Positions 15,962-26,066 of a stretch of DNA of 64,000 nucleotides are shown here, piece after piece. The stretch comes from Streptomyces venezuelae. GTDB lineage: Bacteria > Actinomycetota > Actinomycetes > Streptomycetales > Streptomycetaceae. Position 1 is the stretch's first letter; each line of letters starts with the position of its first letter. The notes below the pieces were generated by a model. That model was not told where the DNA came from, made no database searches, and saw only the letters and a program-made list of their open reading frames with translations. The position numbers and the translations under genes were made by a program. Location of the stretch: assembly GCF_008642275.1 (NCBI RefSeq), contig NZ_CP029189.1, forward strand, positions 5,748,001 through 5,812,000. Reading direction: 5' to 3'.

Positions 15962-16909
15962 TCAGTGCACCTTCTGGGCCGTGGTGAACGGCTGCTGCGG
16001 GGTGGGGAGTTCGAGCGCGAGCAGCGCGGCGGACTGGGCGGCGAGCGCCGCGACGACCCGGCCCGGCAGCGGCACGGTGCCGTGGTCGAGGACCGTTCCG
16101 GTATGCGCGTACGGGGCTTCGGGCAGGTCCCCAGAGGGGGTGGGGCCCGCTCCGGGGGCGACGAGTTCGCCCAGTACCTCTCGCACGGACCGGGGCCGGA
16201 ACGCCGGGTCCGACGACAGACAGGACCCGATCAGCGTCCGCAGCCCCGGCGGCAGTTCGCTTTGCTCGGGCACGGTGTGCCCGGTCGCGGCGTAGGCCAG
16301 GACGGCCCCCAGCGCGAAGACGTCCCCGGGCGGCAGCGGGCGGCCCCCCGACGCCTGCTCCGCGGCCAGGCATCCCGGATCGAGCCCGGGCAGTCCCGAC
16401 CGCCCCGTCCCGTCGGGAGCCGCGGCCCGTACCGCTCCGAAGCAGGTCAGCACGGGTCCGCCCGGGGTGACCAGCACGGCGGCCGGTGACAGCCCCGCGT
16501 GCGTCACGCCCTGGGCGTGCAGGGCGGCCAGGGCCTGCGCGAGCGCGGCGCCGAGCCTGCGGACGGTGTCCTCGGGCAGTGGCCCCCCGTAGGCCGCGAG
16601 CACGGCCTGCAGCGGCAGAGCGGGCGTGTACGGGGACGCGTACCAGGGGGAGCCCGCCGTGCCGCCCACCTCCGCGACGTGCAGGAACCGGGGCACGGAC
16701 AGCCGCCGGGCGCCCTCGGCCTCGACCGCCCACCGGGACGGGTCGGCGCCGGTGCGGGGTACGCAGACGAGGACCGTGCGCTCCCCGTCGGCGGTGCGCC
16801 CGAGGTAGCGGCGTTCGGGAACGGTGCGCTCGGCGGCCTCGGAGTCGAGCCGGGCCAGGATCACGTACGGCCCGATGTGCGACGGGTCGTCGTGACGAAG
16901 GCGTTCCAT
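15962..16909 (-). CDS. Ser/Thr kinase-like pseudokinase
   Basis: A 315-residue kinase-fold protein that has lost its catalytic residues. The VAIK lysine position reads VLVCVPR (46-52), HRDLKPSN is replaced by HAGLSPAAV (137-145), and DFG is CFG (156-158). The fold-level features remain: GDVFALGAVLAYAATGHTVP, FRPRSVREVL, and an AEQ in place of APE. No transmembrane helix is evident. A GGGGGAG ribosome site precedes ATG 16909. It is transcribed directly upstream of, and probably coupled to, the active kinase at 13.7-16.0 kb, so a regulatory or scaffold role for that kinase is the natural hypothesis. Confidence 0.85.
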   Translation of the reverse strand: MERLRHDDPSHIGPYVILARLDSEAAERTVPERRYLGRTADGERTVLVCVPRTGADPSRWAVEAEGARRLSVPRFLHVAEVGGTAGSPWYASPYTPALPLQAVLAAYGGPLPEDTVRRLGAALAQALAALHAQGVTHAGLSPAAVLVTPGGPVLTCFGAVRAAAPDGTGRSGLPGLDPGCLAAEQASGGRPLPPGDVFALGAVLAYAATGHTVPEQSELPPGLRTLIGSCLSSDPAFRPRSVREVLGELVAPGAGPTPSGDLPEAPYAHTGTVLDHGTVPLPGRVVAALAAQSAALLALELPTPQQPFTTAQKVH

Positions 16910-17039
16910 GGGAGCTCCCCCGGGTCGGTTGATCGGCCCCGAGCCTAAGCGGTGTGCGGCGGGGCGGCGGAAGCGGGCGACGACCGGGGCGGGACCCGCG
17001 GGCCGGCGAGCGGGCCGGCGAGCGGGCCGGGAGTGCGCC

Positions 17040-19139
17040 TCACTCGACGGTCGGCATGGCCGTGAGCTTCCCGTCGTTGACGAGGAAGACGCGGTTCCCC
17101 GCGCCGGACACGCCCCAGGGGCCCTGTGATTCGGCCGACCAGGTCCAGTACCGCCGGCCGCTCACGACGGAGTGGGCCGAGACGCCCCGGCCGTCCCCCT
17201 GCACGACCCACAGCGTGCCGGCCTCCGCGTGCGGGGGGTGGTGCGGCGGCGTGCCCTTCGCGCTGCTGTCCAGCGGGAGTGCCCCGCCGAGTTCGGTGAA
17301 CACCTGGCACAGCGCCGTACCGTCCATCGCGAACACCCGGTCGCGCCAGGCGGCGGCCGGGCCCCAGCCGCCGGCTCCCGGCTGCGGGGCTGTGGTGGCC
17401 CTGGTCTCCGTCTTCCACACGGCGGCGCCCGTCCTGATGTCCAGGGCCGTCAGGCTCCGGCCGCCGAGGTAGACGACGTCCTTCATGACGAGCGGCCGCA
17501 GGGCGGACCTCGCCTGGCCGGCGACCTTCCAGACCGTCGCTCCGGAAGCGGTGTCGACGGCGACGACGTCGCCGTCGGCGCCGAAGACGACGAGCCGGCC
17601 GGTTCCCGCCGCGGCCCGCGGCCCCGGCGCCTTCACCGCCGCCTCGGGAAGCGGCACCGTCCAGCGGACCTTGCGCCCGGCGGTGTCCACGGCGCGCAGT
17701 TCCCCGCCGCGCGTCACCAGGTAGACCGCGGACGCGTCCGCGGCCAGGATGCGGCCGGTGTCGGCGCCCGCCACCGACCACTCCTGCCTGCTGGTGGAGG
17801 CCTCGAAGCCGAGCAGTGCGCCACCGGATCCCGCGGTCGCGAACCGGTTGCCGGGCAGTGCGACGAGTCCGGCGGCCGGCCGGACGTCGGGCAGCCGCCA
17901 CTTCTCCTTGCCGTCGGTCGTCAGACGCGCGGCGAGGCCGCCGCCGGCGGCCGCGAAGACGACCACGTCGAGTACCGGCAGCGGGGTGGTGACCTGGCCG
18001 TCGACCGGTCCCGCCGCCACGGGCAGCGGGCCCCACAGCTCGCCCGGAGGCGTCCCGTGCCGCCCGGCGACGATCGGCAGCGGCTCGGTGTCGCTGGCCG
18101 GTCCGGCCGCGGGGATCCTGCGCGGCTCCTCGCGCAGCATCCACCAGGCGCCGCCGGCCCCGCCGGAGGCGGCCAGTGCGCCTCCCGCCACCAGCGCGGT
18201 GCGCAGCAGCCGCCGCCGGGAGGGCCCGCCCCCGGACCCCTGCCCGGCGACCGCGGCCTGCCGCCGGGCCTCGGCTCCCCGGCGCGCGATGTCCTCGGCC
18301 AGCGGTCCCGTGCGCCAGACCCGGTCGGCCCCCGGCGGCGGGGCGAACGCGCCCGCCACCTGGTCGGGGGCCGGGCGCTGCACGGGGTCCTTGGCGAGGC
18401 AGGGCGCGATCAGCTGCCGCAGTTCGGGCGGTACGGAGTCCAGCCGCGGCTCCCCGTGGACCACCTCGTACTGCACGGCGGCCACGTGCGTGCCGTCGAA
18501 GGTGCGCTGCCCGGTGGCCGCGTACGCCAGCACCGCGCCCAGCGAGAAGACGTCCGCGGCCGGTCCGACGCGCTGCCCGAGCACCTGCTCCGGAGCGCCG
18601 TACCCGGGGGTGACGGGTACCTGGCCGGTGGTGGTGAGCGTCAGTCCGTGTTCGGGGCGCGCGATGCCGAAGTCGATGACGCGCGGCCCCGTCGAGGTGA
18701 GCACGATGTTGGCGGGCTTCAGGTCGCGGTGCACCAGCCCGGTGGCGTGGATGTCCTGCAGGGTGGCGGCGAGGGAGGCGGCGAGCGCGCGTACGCCGTC
18801 GGCGCCGAAGGGCCCGTACCGGTGTACGGCGTCGTCGAGGGTGGGGCCGGACAGGAACTCGGTGGCGATCCAGGGCCGGTTGCCGGTGTCCTCGGTCCGC
18901 GCGTCCAGGACCCGGGCGACGCCGCCGCCGCTGACCGCCCGGGCGGTGTGCGCCTCGCGCAGGAAGCGCTGGACGAGGTGCGGGTCGTGCGCGAGCTCGG
19001 GCAGCAGCACCTTGACGGCCGCGGTCCGGCCGCTGTCGTCCCGGCCGAAGTAGACCTTGCCCATGCCGCCTTCGCCGAGGACACCGAGGACGCGGTACGG
19101 GCCGAGCCGGATCGGGTCACCGGGACCGAGGGGTTTCAT
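17040..19139 (-). CDS. Transmembrane Ser/Thr protein kinase with PQQ-type repeats
   Basis: A 699-residue Hanks-type kinase with all key residues: LGEGGMGKVY (21-30), Lys43 (AVKV), HRDLKPAN (Asp139) and DFG (156-158). A transmembrane segment at about 312-334 follows a basic SRRRLLR stop, then a C-terminal region of PQQ-like blades (GKEKWRLP, GRKVRWTVP, GATVWKVAG, GAAVWKTET) forms the predicted outer sensor. ATG 19139 is preceded by AGGAAG about 9 bases upstream. It shares domain order with the kinase at 13.7 kb but only moderate sequence, so they look like old paralogues. About 130 bases separate it from the pseudokinase start, so all three may be one transcription unit. Confidence 0.9.
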   Translation of the reverse strand: MKPLGPGDPIRLGPYRVLGVLGEGGMGKVYFGRDDSGRTAAVKVLLPELAHDPHLVQRFLREAHTARAVSGGGVARVLDARTEDTGNRPWIATEFLSGPTLDDAVHRYGPFGADGVRALAASLAATLQDIHATGLVHRDLKPANIVLTSTGPRVIDFGIARPEHGLTLTTTGQVPVTPGYGAPEQVLGQRVGPAADVFSLGAVLAYAATGQRTFDGTHVAAVQYEVVHGEPRLDSVPPELRQLIAPCLAKDPVQRPAPDQVAGAFAPPPGADRVWRTGPLAEDIARRGAEARRQAAVAGQGSGGGPSRRRLLRTALVAGGALAASGGAGGAWWMLREEPRRIPAAGPASDTEPLPIVAGRHGTPPGELWGPLPVAAGPVDGQVTTPLPVLDVVVFAAAGGGLAARLTTDGKEKWRLPDVRPAAGLVALPGNRFATAGSGGALLGFEASTSRQEWSVAGADTGRILAADASAVYLVTRGGELRAVDTAGRKVRWTVPLPEAAVKAPGPRAAAGTGRLVVFGADGDVVAVDTASGATVWKVAGQARSALRPLVMKDVVYLGGRSLTALDIRTGAAVWKTETRATTAPQPGAGGWGPAAAWRDRVFAMDGTALCQVFTELGGALPLDSSAKGTPPHHPPHAEAGTLWVVQGDGRGVSAHSVVSGRRYWTWSAESQGPWGVSGAGNRVFLVNDGKLTAMPTVE

Positions 19140-19168
19140 GACGTACTGCTTCCTGTCGTGCACGGGTG

Positions 19169-19627
19169 TCAGCGGAGGTCGACGGGCAGGCCGTTCGGCT
19201 CCTTGATGCGCTTCATGATGATCTGCGAGTTGACCTCGGTGATACCGGTGAGGGCCGTCAGTTTCTCGATCCACAGGCGCTCGTAGGCCCGCAGGTCGGC
19301 GACGGCGATGCGCAGCAGGCAGCCGGGGCTGCCGAAGAGGCGGTAGGCCTCGATGACGTCCGGGATGTCCTGGAGGGCCGCCTCGAACGCCTCGACCGCC
19401 TCCCGGTCGCGCCGCACCTCGACCGAGACGAGCACCTCGAAGCCGCGGTCCACCGCCTCGGGCGAGATCACGGCGCGGTAGCCCTGGATCACCCCGTCCT
19501 GTTCCAGCTGGCGCACCCGGCGCATGCAGGGGGAGGGGGTCAGTCCCACGCGCTGGGCGAGTTCCTGGTTGCTCAGGCGGCCATCGGCCTGGAGCTCGCG
19601 CAAGATATCTCGGTCAATGGCGTCCAT
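19169..19627 (-). CDS. Lrp/AsnC family transcriptional regulator
   Basis: A 152-residue protein with the N-terminal AsnC HTH (DAIDRDILRELQADGRLSN, then TPSPCMRRVRQLE) and a C-terminal RAM/AsnC effector domain (VLVSVEVRRD, LRIAVADLRAYERL). It binds amino acids and forms octamers in this family. It is divergent from an asparaginase gene across a 150-base gap with repeated ATTGCG/CGCAAT motifs, which makes asparagine or aspartate the likely effector and autoregulation likely. Confidence 0.9.
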   Translation of the reverse strand: MDAIDRDILRELQADGRLSNQELAQRVGLTPSPCMRRVRQLEQDGVIQGYRAVISPEAVDRGFEVLVSVEVRRDREAVEAFEAALQDIPDVIEAYRLFGSPGCLLRIAVADLRAYERLWIEKLTALTGITEVNSQIIMKRIKEPNGLPVDLR

Positions 19628-19779
19628 GGCGCAATTATCACCCGGTGTTTGTGAACGGGCCTGATGGAATACGCAATCCCATTGCGCGTAGATCGCTCTA
19701 TCATTGCTGCTTTGAGTACATATGTACGAGTGGCGTACGTAGTGACACGAGTGACACGAGTGAAGGGCGGCCACGGCCG
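19628..19779. promoter_or_regulatory. Divergent promoter/operator of Lrp/AsnC gene and asparaginase
   Basis: Three half-sites of ATTGCG or its complement occur: CGCAAT at about 19631, 19672-19677 and ATTGCG at 19681-19686, the last two forming the inverted repeat TACGCAAT-CCC-ATTGCGCGTA (19670-19690). A perfect 12-bp palindrome GTACATATGTAC lies at 19716-19727, and GTGACACGA is directly repeated at about 19742-19760. Such clustered degenerate palindromes are what Lrp-type regulators bind. Confidence 0.55.
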
Positions 19780-20781
19780 ATGGGACGGATCGTCGTGATC
19801 AGCACCGGCGGGACGATAGCCAGCCGCTGGCAGGGTTCCGGCTTCGCAGCGGACGCCGACGGGAACGAGGTGATCGCCACCGCACCACTCCCCGAGGGCA
19901 TCACCGTCGAACTCGTCGACCTGTTCAGCGTGAACAGCCCGCGACTCACCACCGCACACCAGCTCACCCTGCTCCGCACCGTGCACGAGGTGCTCGCCGA
20001 CCCCGGTGTGGACGGCATCGTCGTCACGCACGGGACCGACACCCTGGAGGAGTCGGCGTTCTTCCTCGACCTCCACCACCACGACCCGCGCTCCGTGGTC
20101 TTCACCGGCTCGCAGCGCCCCATGGGCACCGCCGACGGGGACGGCCCGGGGAACCTCTACGACGCCCTGCTCACCGCCGCGAACACACGCGGGCTCGGTG
20201 TGCTGATCGCCTTCGCCGGCCGGGTGCACGCCGCCCGCGGCACCGTGAAGACCCAGGCCGTGGAGCTGGACGCGTTCGCCGACCCCTCGAAGGAACTCTT
20301 CGGGAAGATCGGCTTCGGCAAGGTCACCATCCTGCGCACCCCGCAGCGCCCCGCGCCGCTCCCGCTGCCCGCGATGCCGGAACTGCCGCCCCGCGTGGAC
20401 GTGGTGGTGCACCACGCCGACGGTGACCCGGTCCTGCTGAACGCCGCCGTCGAAGCCGGAGCGCGCGGCATCGTCCTCGTCGGGACCGGTGCCGGCAACG
20501 CCACCCCGGAGATCGTGGAGGCCGTCCGCGCCGCCGTCGGCCGCGGCGTCCTGGTCGCGTTGACCACCCGCGTCATGGCCGGACCGGTCACCGAGATCTA
20601 CACGCACGGCGGCGCGGTGGACCTCGTCGCCGCCGGGGCCGTCCCCACCGGAACCCTCCGCGCCGGCCAGGCCCGCATCGCGGTCCTGTCCGCGCTGCTC
20701 GCCACCGAGAACCCGGTGGAGCAGACCCGCGTCCTGCGCCTCGCCGTGAACGAGGCGGGCCCGGTCCTGGCCGAGGTCTGA
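19780..20781 (+). CDS. Asparaginase
   Basis: A 333-residue L-asparaginase-family enzyme. The nucleophile threonine is in the N-terminal STGGTIAS (8-15) and the second catalytic segment is THGTDTLEES (about 82-91), so both triads are present. No signal peptide is seen, so it is cytoplasmic. It hydrolyses asparagine to aspartate and ammonia. The start ATG 19780 directly precedes the first beta strand GRIVVIS. Expression is probably set by the divergent AsnC/Lrp gene. Confidence 0.9.
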   Translation: MGRIVVISTGGTIASRWQGSGFAADADGNEVIATAPLPEGITVELVDLFSVNSPRLTTAHQLTLLRTVHEVLADPGVDGIVVTHGTDTLEESAFFLDLHHHDPRSVVFTGSQRPMGTADGDGPGNLYDALLTAANTRGLGVLIAFAGRVHAARGTVKTQAVELDAFADPSKELFGKIGFGKVTILRTPQRPAPLPLPAMPELPPRVDVVVHHADGDPVLLNAAVEAGARGIVLVGTGAGNATPEIVEAVRAAVGRGVLVALTTRVMAGPVTEIYTHGGAVDLVAAGAVPTGTLRAGQARIAVLSALLATENPVEQTRVLRLAVNEAGPVLAEV

Positions 20782-20861
20782 CCCGCGCCCCGCTGACGGT
20801 TGCCACCTGTGGCTCCGCTTCCCGGGGCTCCGCCCCGGACCCCGCCGGGCTCCGCCCGACC

Positions 20862-20969
20862 CGCGCCTCAAACGCCGGAGGGGCTGGATTGCGCTCCGCG
20901 CAATCCAGCCCCTCCGGCACGTGCAGGCCGATGCCCGGCGAAACCAGCCCCGCCGGCGTTTGAGGCGCG
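20862..20969. repeat. Nested inverted repeat, bidirectional terminator
   Basis: A perfect 20-bp stem (20875-20894 with 20898-20917, 3-base loop) sits inside a second 17-bp near-perfect inverted pair (20862-20878 with 20953-20969, GCGCCTCAAACGCCGG type). The CTCAAACGCCGG phrase is a common Streptomyces intergenic repeat. It lies between the convergent asparaginase and meaB genes and should stop transcription from both sides. Confidence 0.7.
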
Positions 20970-21026
20970 GGGGCTCGGCGGCTCGGGGGGGGCAGAGCCC
21001 CCGCAACGGCGCCGCACGTACACGGG

Positions 21027-22010
21027 TCAGGTCCCGCCGAACGCCGCCAGGATCCGGTCCGCCGCCGACGTCGGCGTCACCGTGCCCGCCCGGACCGCGG
21101 ACTCCAGGCCCGGCGCGAGTTCCCGTACCGCCGGGTCCGCCCGCAGGCGTTCCAGCAGTTCGTCGCGGACCATCGACCAGGTCCACTCCACCTGCTGCGC
21201 CGCCCGCTTCGCCGCCAGCCGGCCGCCCGCGTCCAGCAGGGTCCGGTGCTGCTCCAGGCGGTTCCACACCTCGTCCAGCCCGGTCGACTCCCGCGCGCTG
21301 CACGTCAGGACCGGCGGGGTCCAGGCCGCGTCCACCAGGTGCATCAGCCGCAGGGCGCCCGACAGTTCCCGGGCCGCGGCCTTCGCGTCCCGCTCGTGCG
21401 GGCCGTCCGCCTTGTTCACCGCCAGGACGTCGGCCAGCTCCAGGACGCCCTTCTTGATGCCCTGCAGCTGGTCGCCCGTACGGGCCAGGGAGAGCAGCAG
21501 GAAGGAGTCCACCATCCCCGCCACCGTGGTCTCCGACTGGCCCACGCCGACCGTCTCGACGAGGACCACGTCGTAGCCCGCCGCCTCCATCACGATCATC
21601 GACTCACGGGTGGCCTTGGCGACCCCGCCCAGCGTGCCCGCCGAGGGGGACGGGCGGACGAACGCCGCCGGGTCCACCGAGAGCCGCTCCATCCGGGTCT
21701 TGTCACCCAGGATGGAGCCGCCCGTGCGCGTCGACGACGGGTCCACCGCGAGCACCGCCACCCGGTGGCCGAGCCCCGTCAGCATCGTGCCGAACGCGTC
21801 GATGAACGTGGACTTGCCCACCCCCGGCACCCCGCTGATGCCGATCCGCCGGGCCCGGCCCGCATGCGGCAGCAGCTCCGTCAACAGGCCCTGCGCGAGC
21901 GCCCGGTGGGCCGGCAGGGTGGACTCGACGAGGGTGATCGCACGCGCGATGAACGCGCGCTTCCCGTCGAGCACCCCCTTCGCGTACGCCTCGATGTCGA
22001 TCTTCGGCAC
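21027..22010 (-). CDS. meaB: Methylmalonyl-CoA mutase-associated GTPase MeaB
   Basis: A 327-residue G3E P-loop GTPase. Walker A is GISGVPGVGKST (57-68); VDPSSTRTGGSILGDKTRM, VETVGVGQSE and the base-recognition NKAD (AVNKADGP) are all typical of MeaB/ArgK. MeaB loads and protects the adenosylcobalamin of methylmalonyl-CoA mutase and ejects damaged cofactor. The GTG start lies 10 bases after the mutase large-subunit stop, completing a mutA-mutB-meaB operon. Confidence 0.95.
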   Translation of the reverse strand: MPKIDIEAYAKGVLDGKRAFIARAITLVESTLPAHRALAQGLLTELLPHAGRARRIGISGVPGVGKSTFIDAFGTMLTGLGHRVAVLAVDPSSTRTGGSILGDKTRMERLSVDPAAFVRPSPSAGTLGGVAKATRESMIVMEAAGYDVVLVETVGVGQSETTVAGMVDSFLLLSLARTGDQLQGIKKGVLELADVLAVNKADGPHERDAKAAARELSGALRLMHLVDAAWTPPVLTCSARESTGLDEVWNRLEQHRTLLDAGGRLAAKRAAQQVEWTWSMVRDELLERLRADPAVRELAPGLESAVRAGTVTPTSAADRILAAFGGT

Positions 22011-22020
22011 CGGCGCCCGC

Positions 22021-24204
22021 CTACAGCTCGTGGCCCAGGTCCGCGGCCAGCCGCGTCACCAGGTCGTGGGCCGCGTCCGGGATCACCGTGCCCGGCGGGA
22101 ACACCGCGGTGGCGCCCATCTCCAGCAGCGTCGGGACATCGGCGGGCGGGATGACCCCACCCACGACGATCATGATGTCCTCGCGGCCCTCCTCCGCCAG
22201 CTGCTCGCGCAGCGCCGGTACGAGGGTCAGGTGACCGGCCGCCAGCGACGACACGCCCACCACGTGGACGTCCGCCTCGACGGCCTGGCGGGCCACCTCC
22301 GCCGGGGTCTGGAACAGCGGGCCGACGTCCACGTCGAAGCCCAGGTCGGCGAAGGCCGTCGCGATCACCTTCTGACCGCGGTCGTGCCCGTCCTGGCCCA
22401 TCTTGGCGACCAGGATGCGCGGACGGCGACCCTCCGCCTCCTCGAACCGGTCCACCAGCGCACGGGTGCGCTCCACCGACGGGGACTCGCCCGCTTCGTT
22501 TCGGTACACGCCCGCGATCGTACGGATCTGGCTCGCGTGCCGCCCGTACACCTTCTCCAGGGCGTCCGAGATCTCACCCACGGTCGCCTTGGCGCGCGCC
22601 GCGTCCACCGCCAGCGCCAGCAGGTTGCCCTCACCGCGCTCCGCGGCGTTCGTCAGCGACCGCAGGGTGTCCTGCGTGACCGCCTCGTCGCGCTCCTCGC
22701 GCAGCCGCCGCAGCTTCGCGATCTGCTGTGCGCGCACCGAGGAGTTGTCGACCTTGAGGACGTCGATCGCCTCGTCGTTCTCCACGCGGTACTTGTTGAC
22801 GCCGATCACCGGCTGGCGGCCCGAGTCGATCCGCGCCTGCGTGCGCGCCGCGGCCTCCTCCACGCGCAGCTTCGGGATGCCCGCGTCGATGGCCTGCGCC
22901 ATACCGCCGGCCGCCTCGACCTCCTCGATGTGCTGCCAGGCCCGCCGCGCCAGGTCGTACGTCAGCTTCTCCACGTACGCGCTGCCGCCCCACGGGTCGA
23001 TCGACCGGCAGGTCCCCGACTCCTGCTGCAGCAGGAGCTGCGTGTTGCGGGCGATGCGCGCCGAGAAGTCCGTCGGCAGCGCGAGCGCCTCGTCGAGGGC
23101 GTTGGTGTGCAGCGACTGGGTGTGGCCCTGGGTCGCCGCCATCGCCTCGATGCACGTGCGCGTCACGTTGTTGAAGACGTCCTGCGCGGTCAGCGACCAG
23201 CCGGAGGTCTGCGAATGCGTGCGCAGCGACAGCGACTTGGAGTTCTTCGGGTCGAACTGCTTGACCAGGCGCGCCCACAGCAGGCGGGCCGCGCGCAGCT
23301 TCGCGACCTCCATGAAGAAGTTCATGCCGATCGCCCAGAAGAACGACAGGCGCGGCGCGAACGCGTCCACGTCCAGGCCGACCGCCTGCCCGGCCCGCAG
23401 GTACTCCACGCCGTCCGCGAGGGTGTACGCCAGCTCCAGGTCGGCCGTGGCCCCGGCTTCCTGGATGTGGTAGCCGGAGATGGAGATCGAGTTGTACCGG
23501 GGCATCTTCTGCGAGGTGAACGCGAAGATGTCGGAGATGATCCGCATCGAGGGCTTCGGCGGGTAGATGTAGGTGTTGCGGACCATGAACTCCTTGAGGA
23601 TGTCGTTCTGGATGGTCCCGGCGAGCTTGTCGGGGGAGACGCCCTGCTCCTCCGCCGCCACGATGTAGAGCGCGAGGACGGGCAGCACCGCGCCGTTCAT
23701 CGTCATCGACACCGACATCTTGTCCAGCGGGATCCCGTCGAACAGCTGCCGCATGTCGTAGATGGAGTCGATCGCCACGCCCGCCATGCCGACGTCACCG
23801 GTCACGCGCGGGTGGTCGCTGTCGTAGCCGCGGTGCGTGGGCAGGTCGAAGGCCACCGACAGGCCCTTCTGGCCGGACGCCAGGTTGCGCCGGTAGAAGG
23901 CGTTCGACTCCTCGGCCGTGGAGAAGCCGGCGTACTGCCGGATCGTCCAGGGCTGGTTCACGTACATCGTCGGGTACGGGCCGCGCAGGTACGGGGCCAC
24001 ACCCGGGTACGTCCGCAGGAAGTCCAGGCCTTCGGTGTCCCGGCCCGTGTACAGCGGCTTGACGCCGATGCCCTCGGGGGTCTCCCACAGCAGGTCGGCG
24101 GCCGCGGTGCCGGTCGACTCCTTCACCGAGGCGCGCCACTGCTCCTCGGAGACGCCGGCGGCGGACGAGCCGAGCGCCAGCTCGGTGAAATCGGGGATGC
24201 TCAC
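22021..24204 (-). CDS. mutB: Methylmalonyl-CoA mutase large (catalytic) subunit
   Basis: A 727-residue protein matching the catalytic subunit along its whole length: the TIM barrel with [20 protein letters not shown] and the substrate-binding region, then a C-terminal cobalamin-binding domain with GQDGHDRG at 603-610, His607 being the lower cobalt ligand. It interconverts methylmalonyl-CoA and succinyl-CoA, feeding or draining propionyl-type extender units for polyketides. The GTG start overlaps the small-subunit stop by 4 bp. Confidence 0.97.
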   Translation of the reverse strand: MSIPDFTELALGSSAAGVSEEQWRASVKESTGTAAADLLWETPEGIGVKPLYTGRDTEGLDFLRTYPGVAPYLRGPYPTMYVNQPWTIRQYAGFSTAEESNAFYRRNLASGQKGLSVAFDLPTHRGYDSDHPRVTGDVGMAGVAIDSIYDMRQLFDGIPLDKMSVSMTMNGAVLPVLALYIVAAEEQGVSPDKLAGTIQNDILKEFMVRNTYIYPPKPSMRIISDIFAFTSQKMPRYNSISISGYHIQEAGATADLELAYTLADGVEYLRAGQAVGLDVDAFAPRLSFFWAIGMNFFMEVAKLRAARLLWARLVKQFDPKNSKSLSLRTHSQTSGWSLTAQDVFNNVTRTCIEAMAATQGHTQSLHTNALDEALALPTDFSARIARNTQLLLQQESGTCRSIDPWGGSAYVEKLTYDLARRAWQHIEEVEAAGGMAQAIDAGIPKLRVEEAAARTQARIDSGRQPVIGVNKYRVENDEAIDVLKVDNSSVRAQQIAKLRRLREERDEAVTQDTLRSLTNAAERGEGNLLALAVDAARAKATVGEISDALEKVYGRHASQIRTIAGVYRNEAGESPSVERTRALVDRFEEAEGRRPRILVAKMGQDGHDRGQKVIATAFADLGFDVDVGPLFQTPAEVARQAVEADVHVVGVSSLAAGHLTLVPALREQLAEEGREDIMIVVGGVIPPADVPTLLEMGATAVFPPGTVIPDAAHDLVTRLAADLGHEL

Positions 24205-26066
24205 GCGGGCACTCCCATCCGGTCGAGTACGGAGGACAGCACGGCGACGGCGTCACAGCCGGCGAAGACGTACTCGTCCACGGAAGCCTCTGCGGTGCCC
24301 GGCCGCCCGGCGAGGAAGACCGTCGTGGCACCCGCGGCGCGCAGCGCCCCGGCCACGGCCTCGGCCTGCTCCTCGTACAGCGCGTCGCTGGAGCAGAGCA
24401 CGGCCATGCCGTCCGCCCCGCTCGCGGCGTAGGCCGCGCCGGCCGACTCCGGGTCCACCGACACCGGATCGTGCACGGACTCGATCCCGCCCGCTTGGAA
24501 CAGGTTCGAGGCGAAGGTCGCGCGCGCCGTGTGCGCGGCCGCCGGGCCCAGCGCGGCGAGGAAGATCCTCGGCCGCTTGCCGGTCGCCGCCAGGTGCGCG
24601 TCGCTGCGGGCCCGCAGGGCCTCGTACGCCTCGTCGCGCCGTACGCGCGGCAGCCCGCCCGTGGGAGCGGCGGGGGCGGGCTCGCGCACGACCGGCTTCT
24701 CCGAGAGCAGCGGGAACTCGCTGACACCGGTGATCGGTTCGCGGCGCTTGGCGAGCTTCTTGGAACGCTCCGCCCAGGTGGCGGCGAGCCGTTCGGCGAC
24801 CAGGCCGGAGCGCAGGGCTTCGGCCATGCCGCCGGCCTTCTCCACCGTCCGGAAGAACTCCCAGGCGGCGTGAGCGAGTTCGTCGGTGAGGCGCTCGACG
24901 TAGTACGAGCCGCCGGCCGGGTCGATCACCCGGGCCAGGTGCGACTCCTCCAGCAGGATGGTGGAGGTGTTGCGGGCGATGCGGCGCGCGAAGGCGTCCG
25001 GCAGGCCCAGCTCGTTGTCGAAGGGGAGCACGGTGACCGAGTCGGCGCCGCCGACGCCCGCGGCCATGCAGGCCACGGTGGTGCGCAGCATGTTCACCCA
25101 CGGGTCCCGGCGGGTCATCATCACCGGCGAGGTCACCGCGTGCTGGAGCTGGGCGCCCGCCTCCGGGGCCCCCGAGGCCTCGGCGACACGGGCCCACAGT
25201 CGGCGCGCGGCGCGCAGCTTGGCGATGGTCAGGAACTGGTCCGCGGTGGCGGCGTAGCGGAACTCCAGCTGTCCGAGTGCCGCTTCGGTGCTCAGCCCGG
25301 CCCCGGTGAGGGCGCGCAGGTAGGCGACACCGGTGGCCAGGGACAGGCCCAGTTCCTCGGCGGCGCTGCCGCCGGCCTCGTGGTACGGCAGTGCGTCCAC
25401 GGTCAGGGCGCGCACCCCGGGCCAGCCGGCGGCGGCCTCCCGGGCCAGCTCGGCGGCGTCGGCCAGGTCCAGTGCCTCACCCGTGCGGGCCTCGTGGCCC
25501 AGCGGGTCGGCGCCCAGCGAGGCCCGAGCGGCCTCGGGGGCCACCGCGCTCCCGGTGTACAGGCGCAGCAACGCGCGTGCGGCCTCCGCGTATTGGGCTC
25601 CGGCGTCCAGGGTGACGGGGGCGAGGTCCAGGTAGACCCCGTACAGGGCCCGGGCGAGGCCCTCGACCGGCAGACCGCCCCGGCCCACGGTGAGCCAGAG
25701 GGAGGTGACCCCGTTCTCCAGATCGGCGAGGGCCGCCTCGTTCACGCGTACCGGATCGGTGCCCGCGAGGCGCTGGCGCACGTCCCAGCCGTTCGCGGTG
25801 GTGCCTTCCGGCCTGCCCCCGCGGACGAACGGGGCGAATCCGGGGAAACCGGTGTCTGGAGCCGCCCCGGCGGGCGGCGCGGTGTACAGCGGGCGCGTGG
25901 TGAGCCCGTCCTCGATTGGGGTGGACAACGCGTCTTCTGCGGCCTCGCCGGAGACTTCCTTGCCCGACTTGCGCAGTACGCCTTCTACAAGGCGCTGCCA
26001 CTGCTCATGCGTCGCGTCAGGGAACTCGGCGGCCAGGGAGAGCCCGTCGTCAGGCAGGACCGTCAT
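24201..26066 (-). CDS. mutA: Methylmalonyl-CoA mutase small subunit
   Basis: A 621-residue paralogue of the large subunit. It keeps the barrel ([41 protein letters not shown]) but its C-terminal domain lacks DxHxxG (the place reads [13 protein letters not shown]), so it cannot bind cobalamin, as expected for the structural subunit. Its start overlaps the upstream ROK gene by 17 bp and its stop overlaps mutB by 4 bp. Confidence 0.96.
   Translation of the reverse strand: MTVLPDDGLSLAAEFPDATHEQWQRLVEGVLRKSGKEVSGEAAEDALSTPIEDGLTTRPLYTAPPAGAAPDTGFPGFAPFVRGGRPEGTTANGWDVRQRLAGTDPVRVNEAALADLENGVTSLWLTVGRGGLPVEGLARALYGVYLDLAPVTLDAGAQYAEAARALLRLYTGSAVAPEAARASLGADPLGHEARTGEALDLADAAELAREAAAGWPGVRALTVDALPYHEAGGSAAEELGLSLATGVAYLRALTGAGLSTEAALGQLEFRYAATADQFLTIAKLRAARRLWARVAEASGAPEAGAQLQHAVTSPVMMTRRDPWVNMLRTTVACMAAGVGGADSVTVLPFDNELGLPDAFARRIARNTSTILLEESHLARVIDPAGGSYYVERLTDELAHAAWEFFRTVEKAGGMAEALRSGLVAERLAATWAERSKKLAKRREPITGVSEFPLLSEKPVVREPAPAAPTGGLPRVRRDEAYEALRARSDAHLAATGKRPRIFLAALGPAAAHTARATFASNLFQAGGIESVHDPVSVDPESAGAAYAASGADGMAVLCSSDALYEEQAEAVAGALRAAGATTVFLAGRPGTAEASVDEYVFAGCDAVAVLSSVLDRMGVPA

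Noticed and set aside
11521..15987. A 1488-codon open frame on the plus strand
   Set aside because: It runs antisense to four well supported minus-strand genes; its Gly/Arg/Ala composition is the mirror of their high GC3, and no domain is visible.
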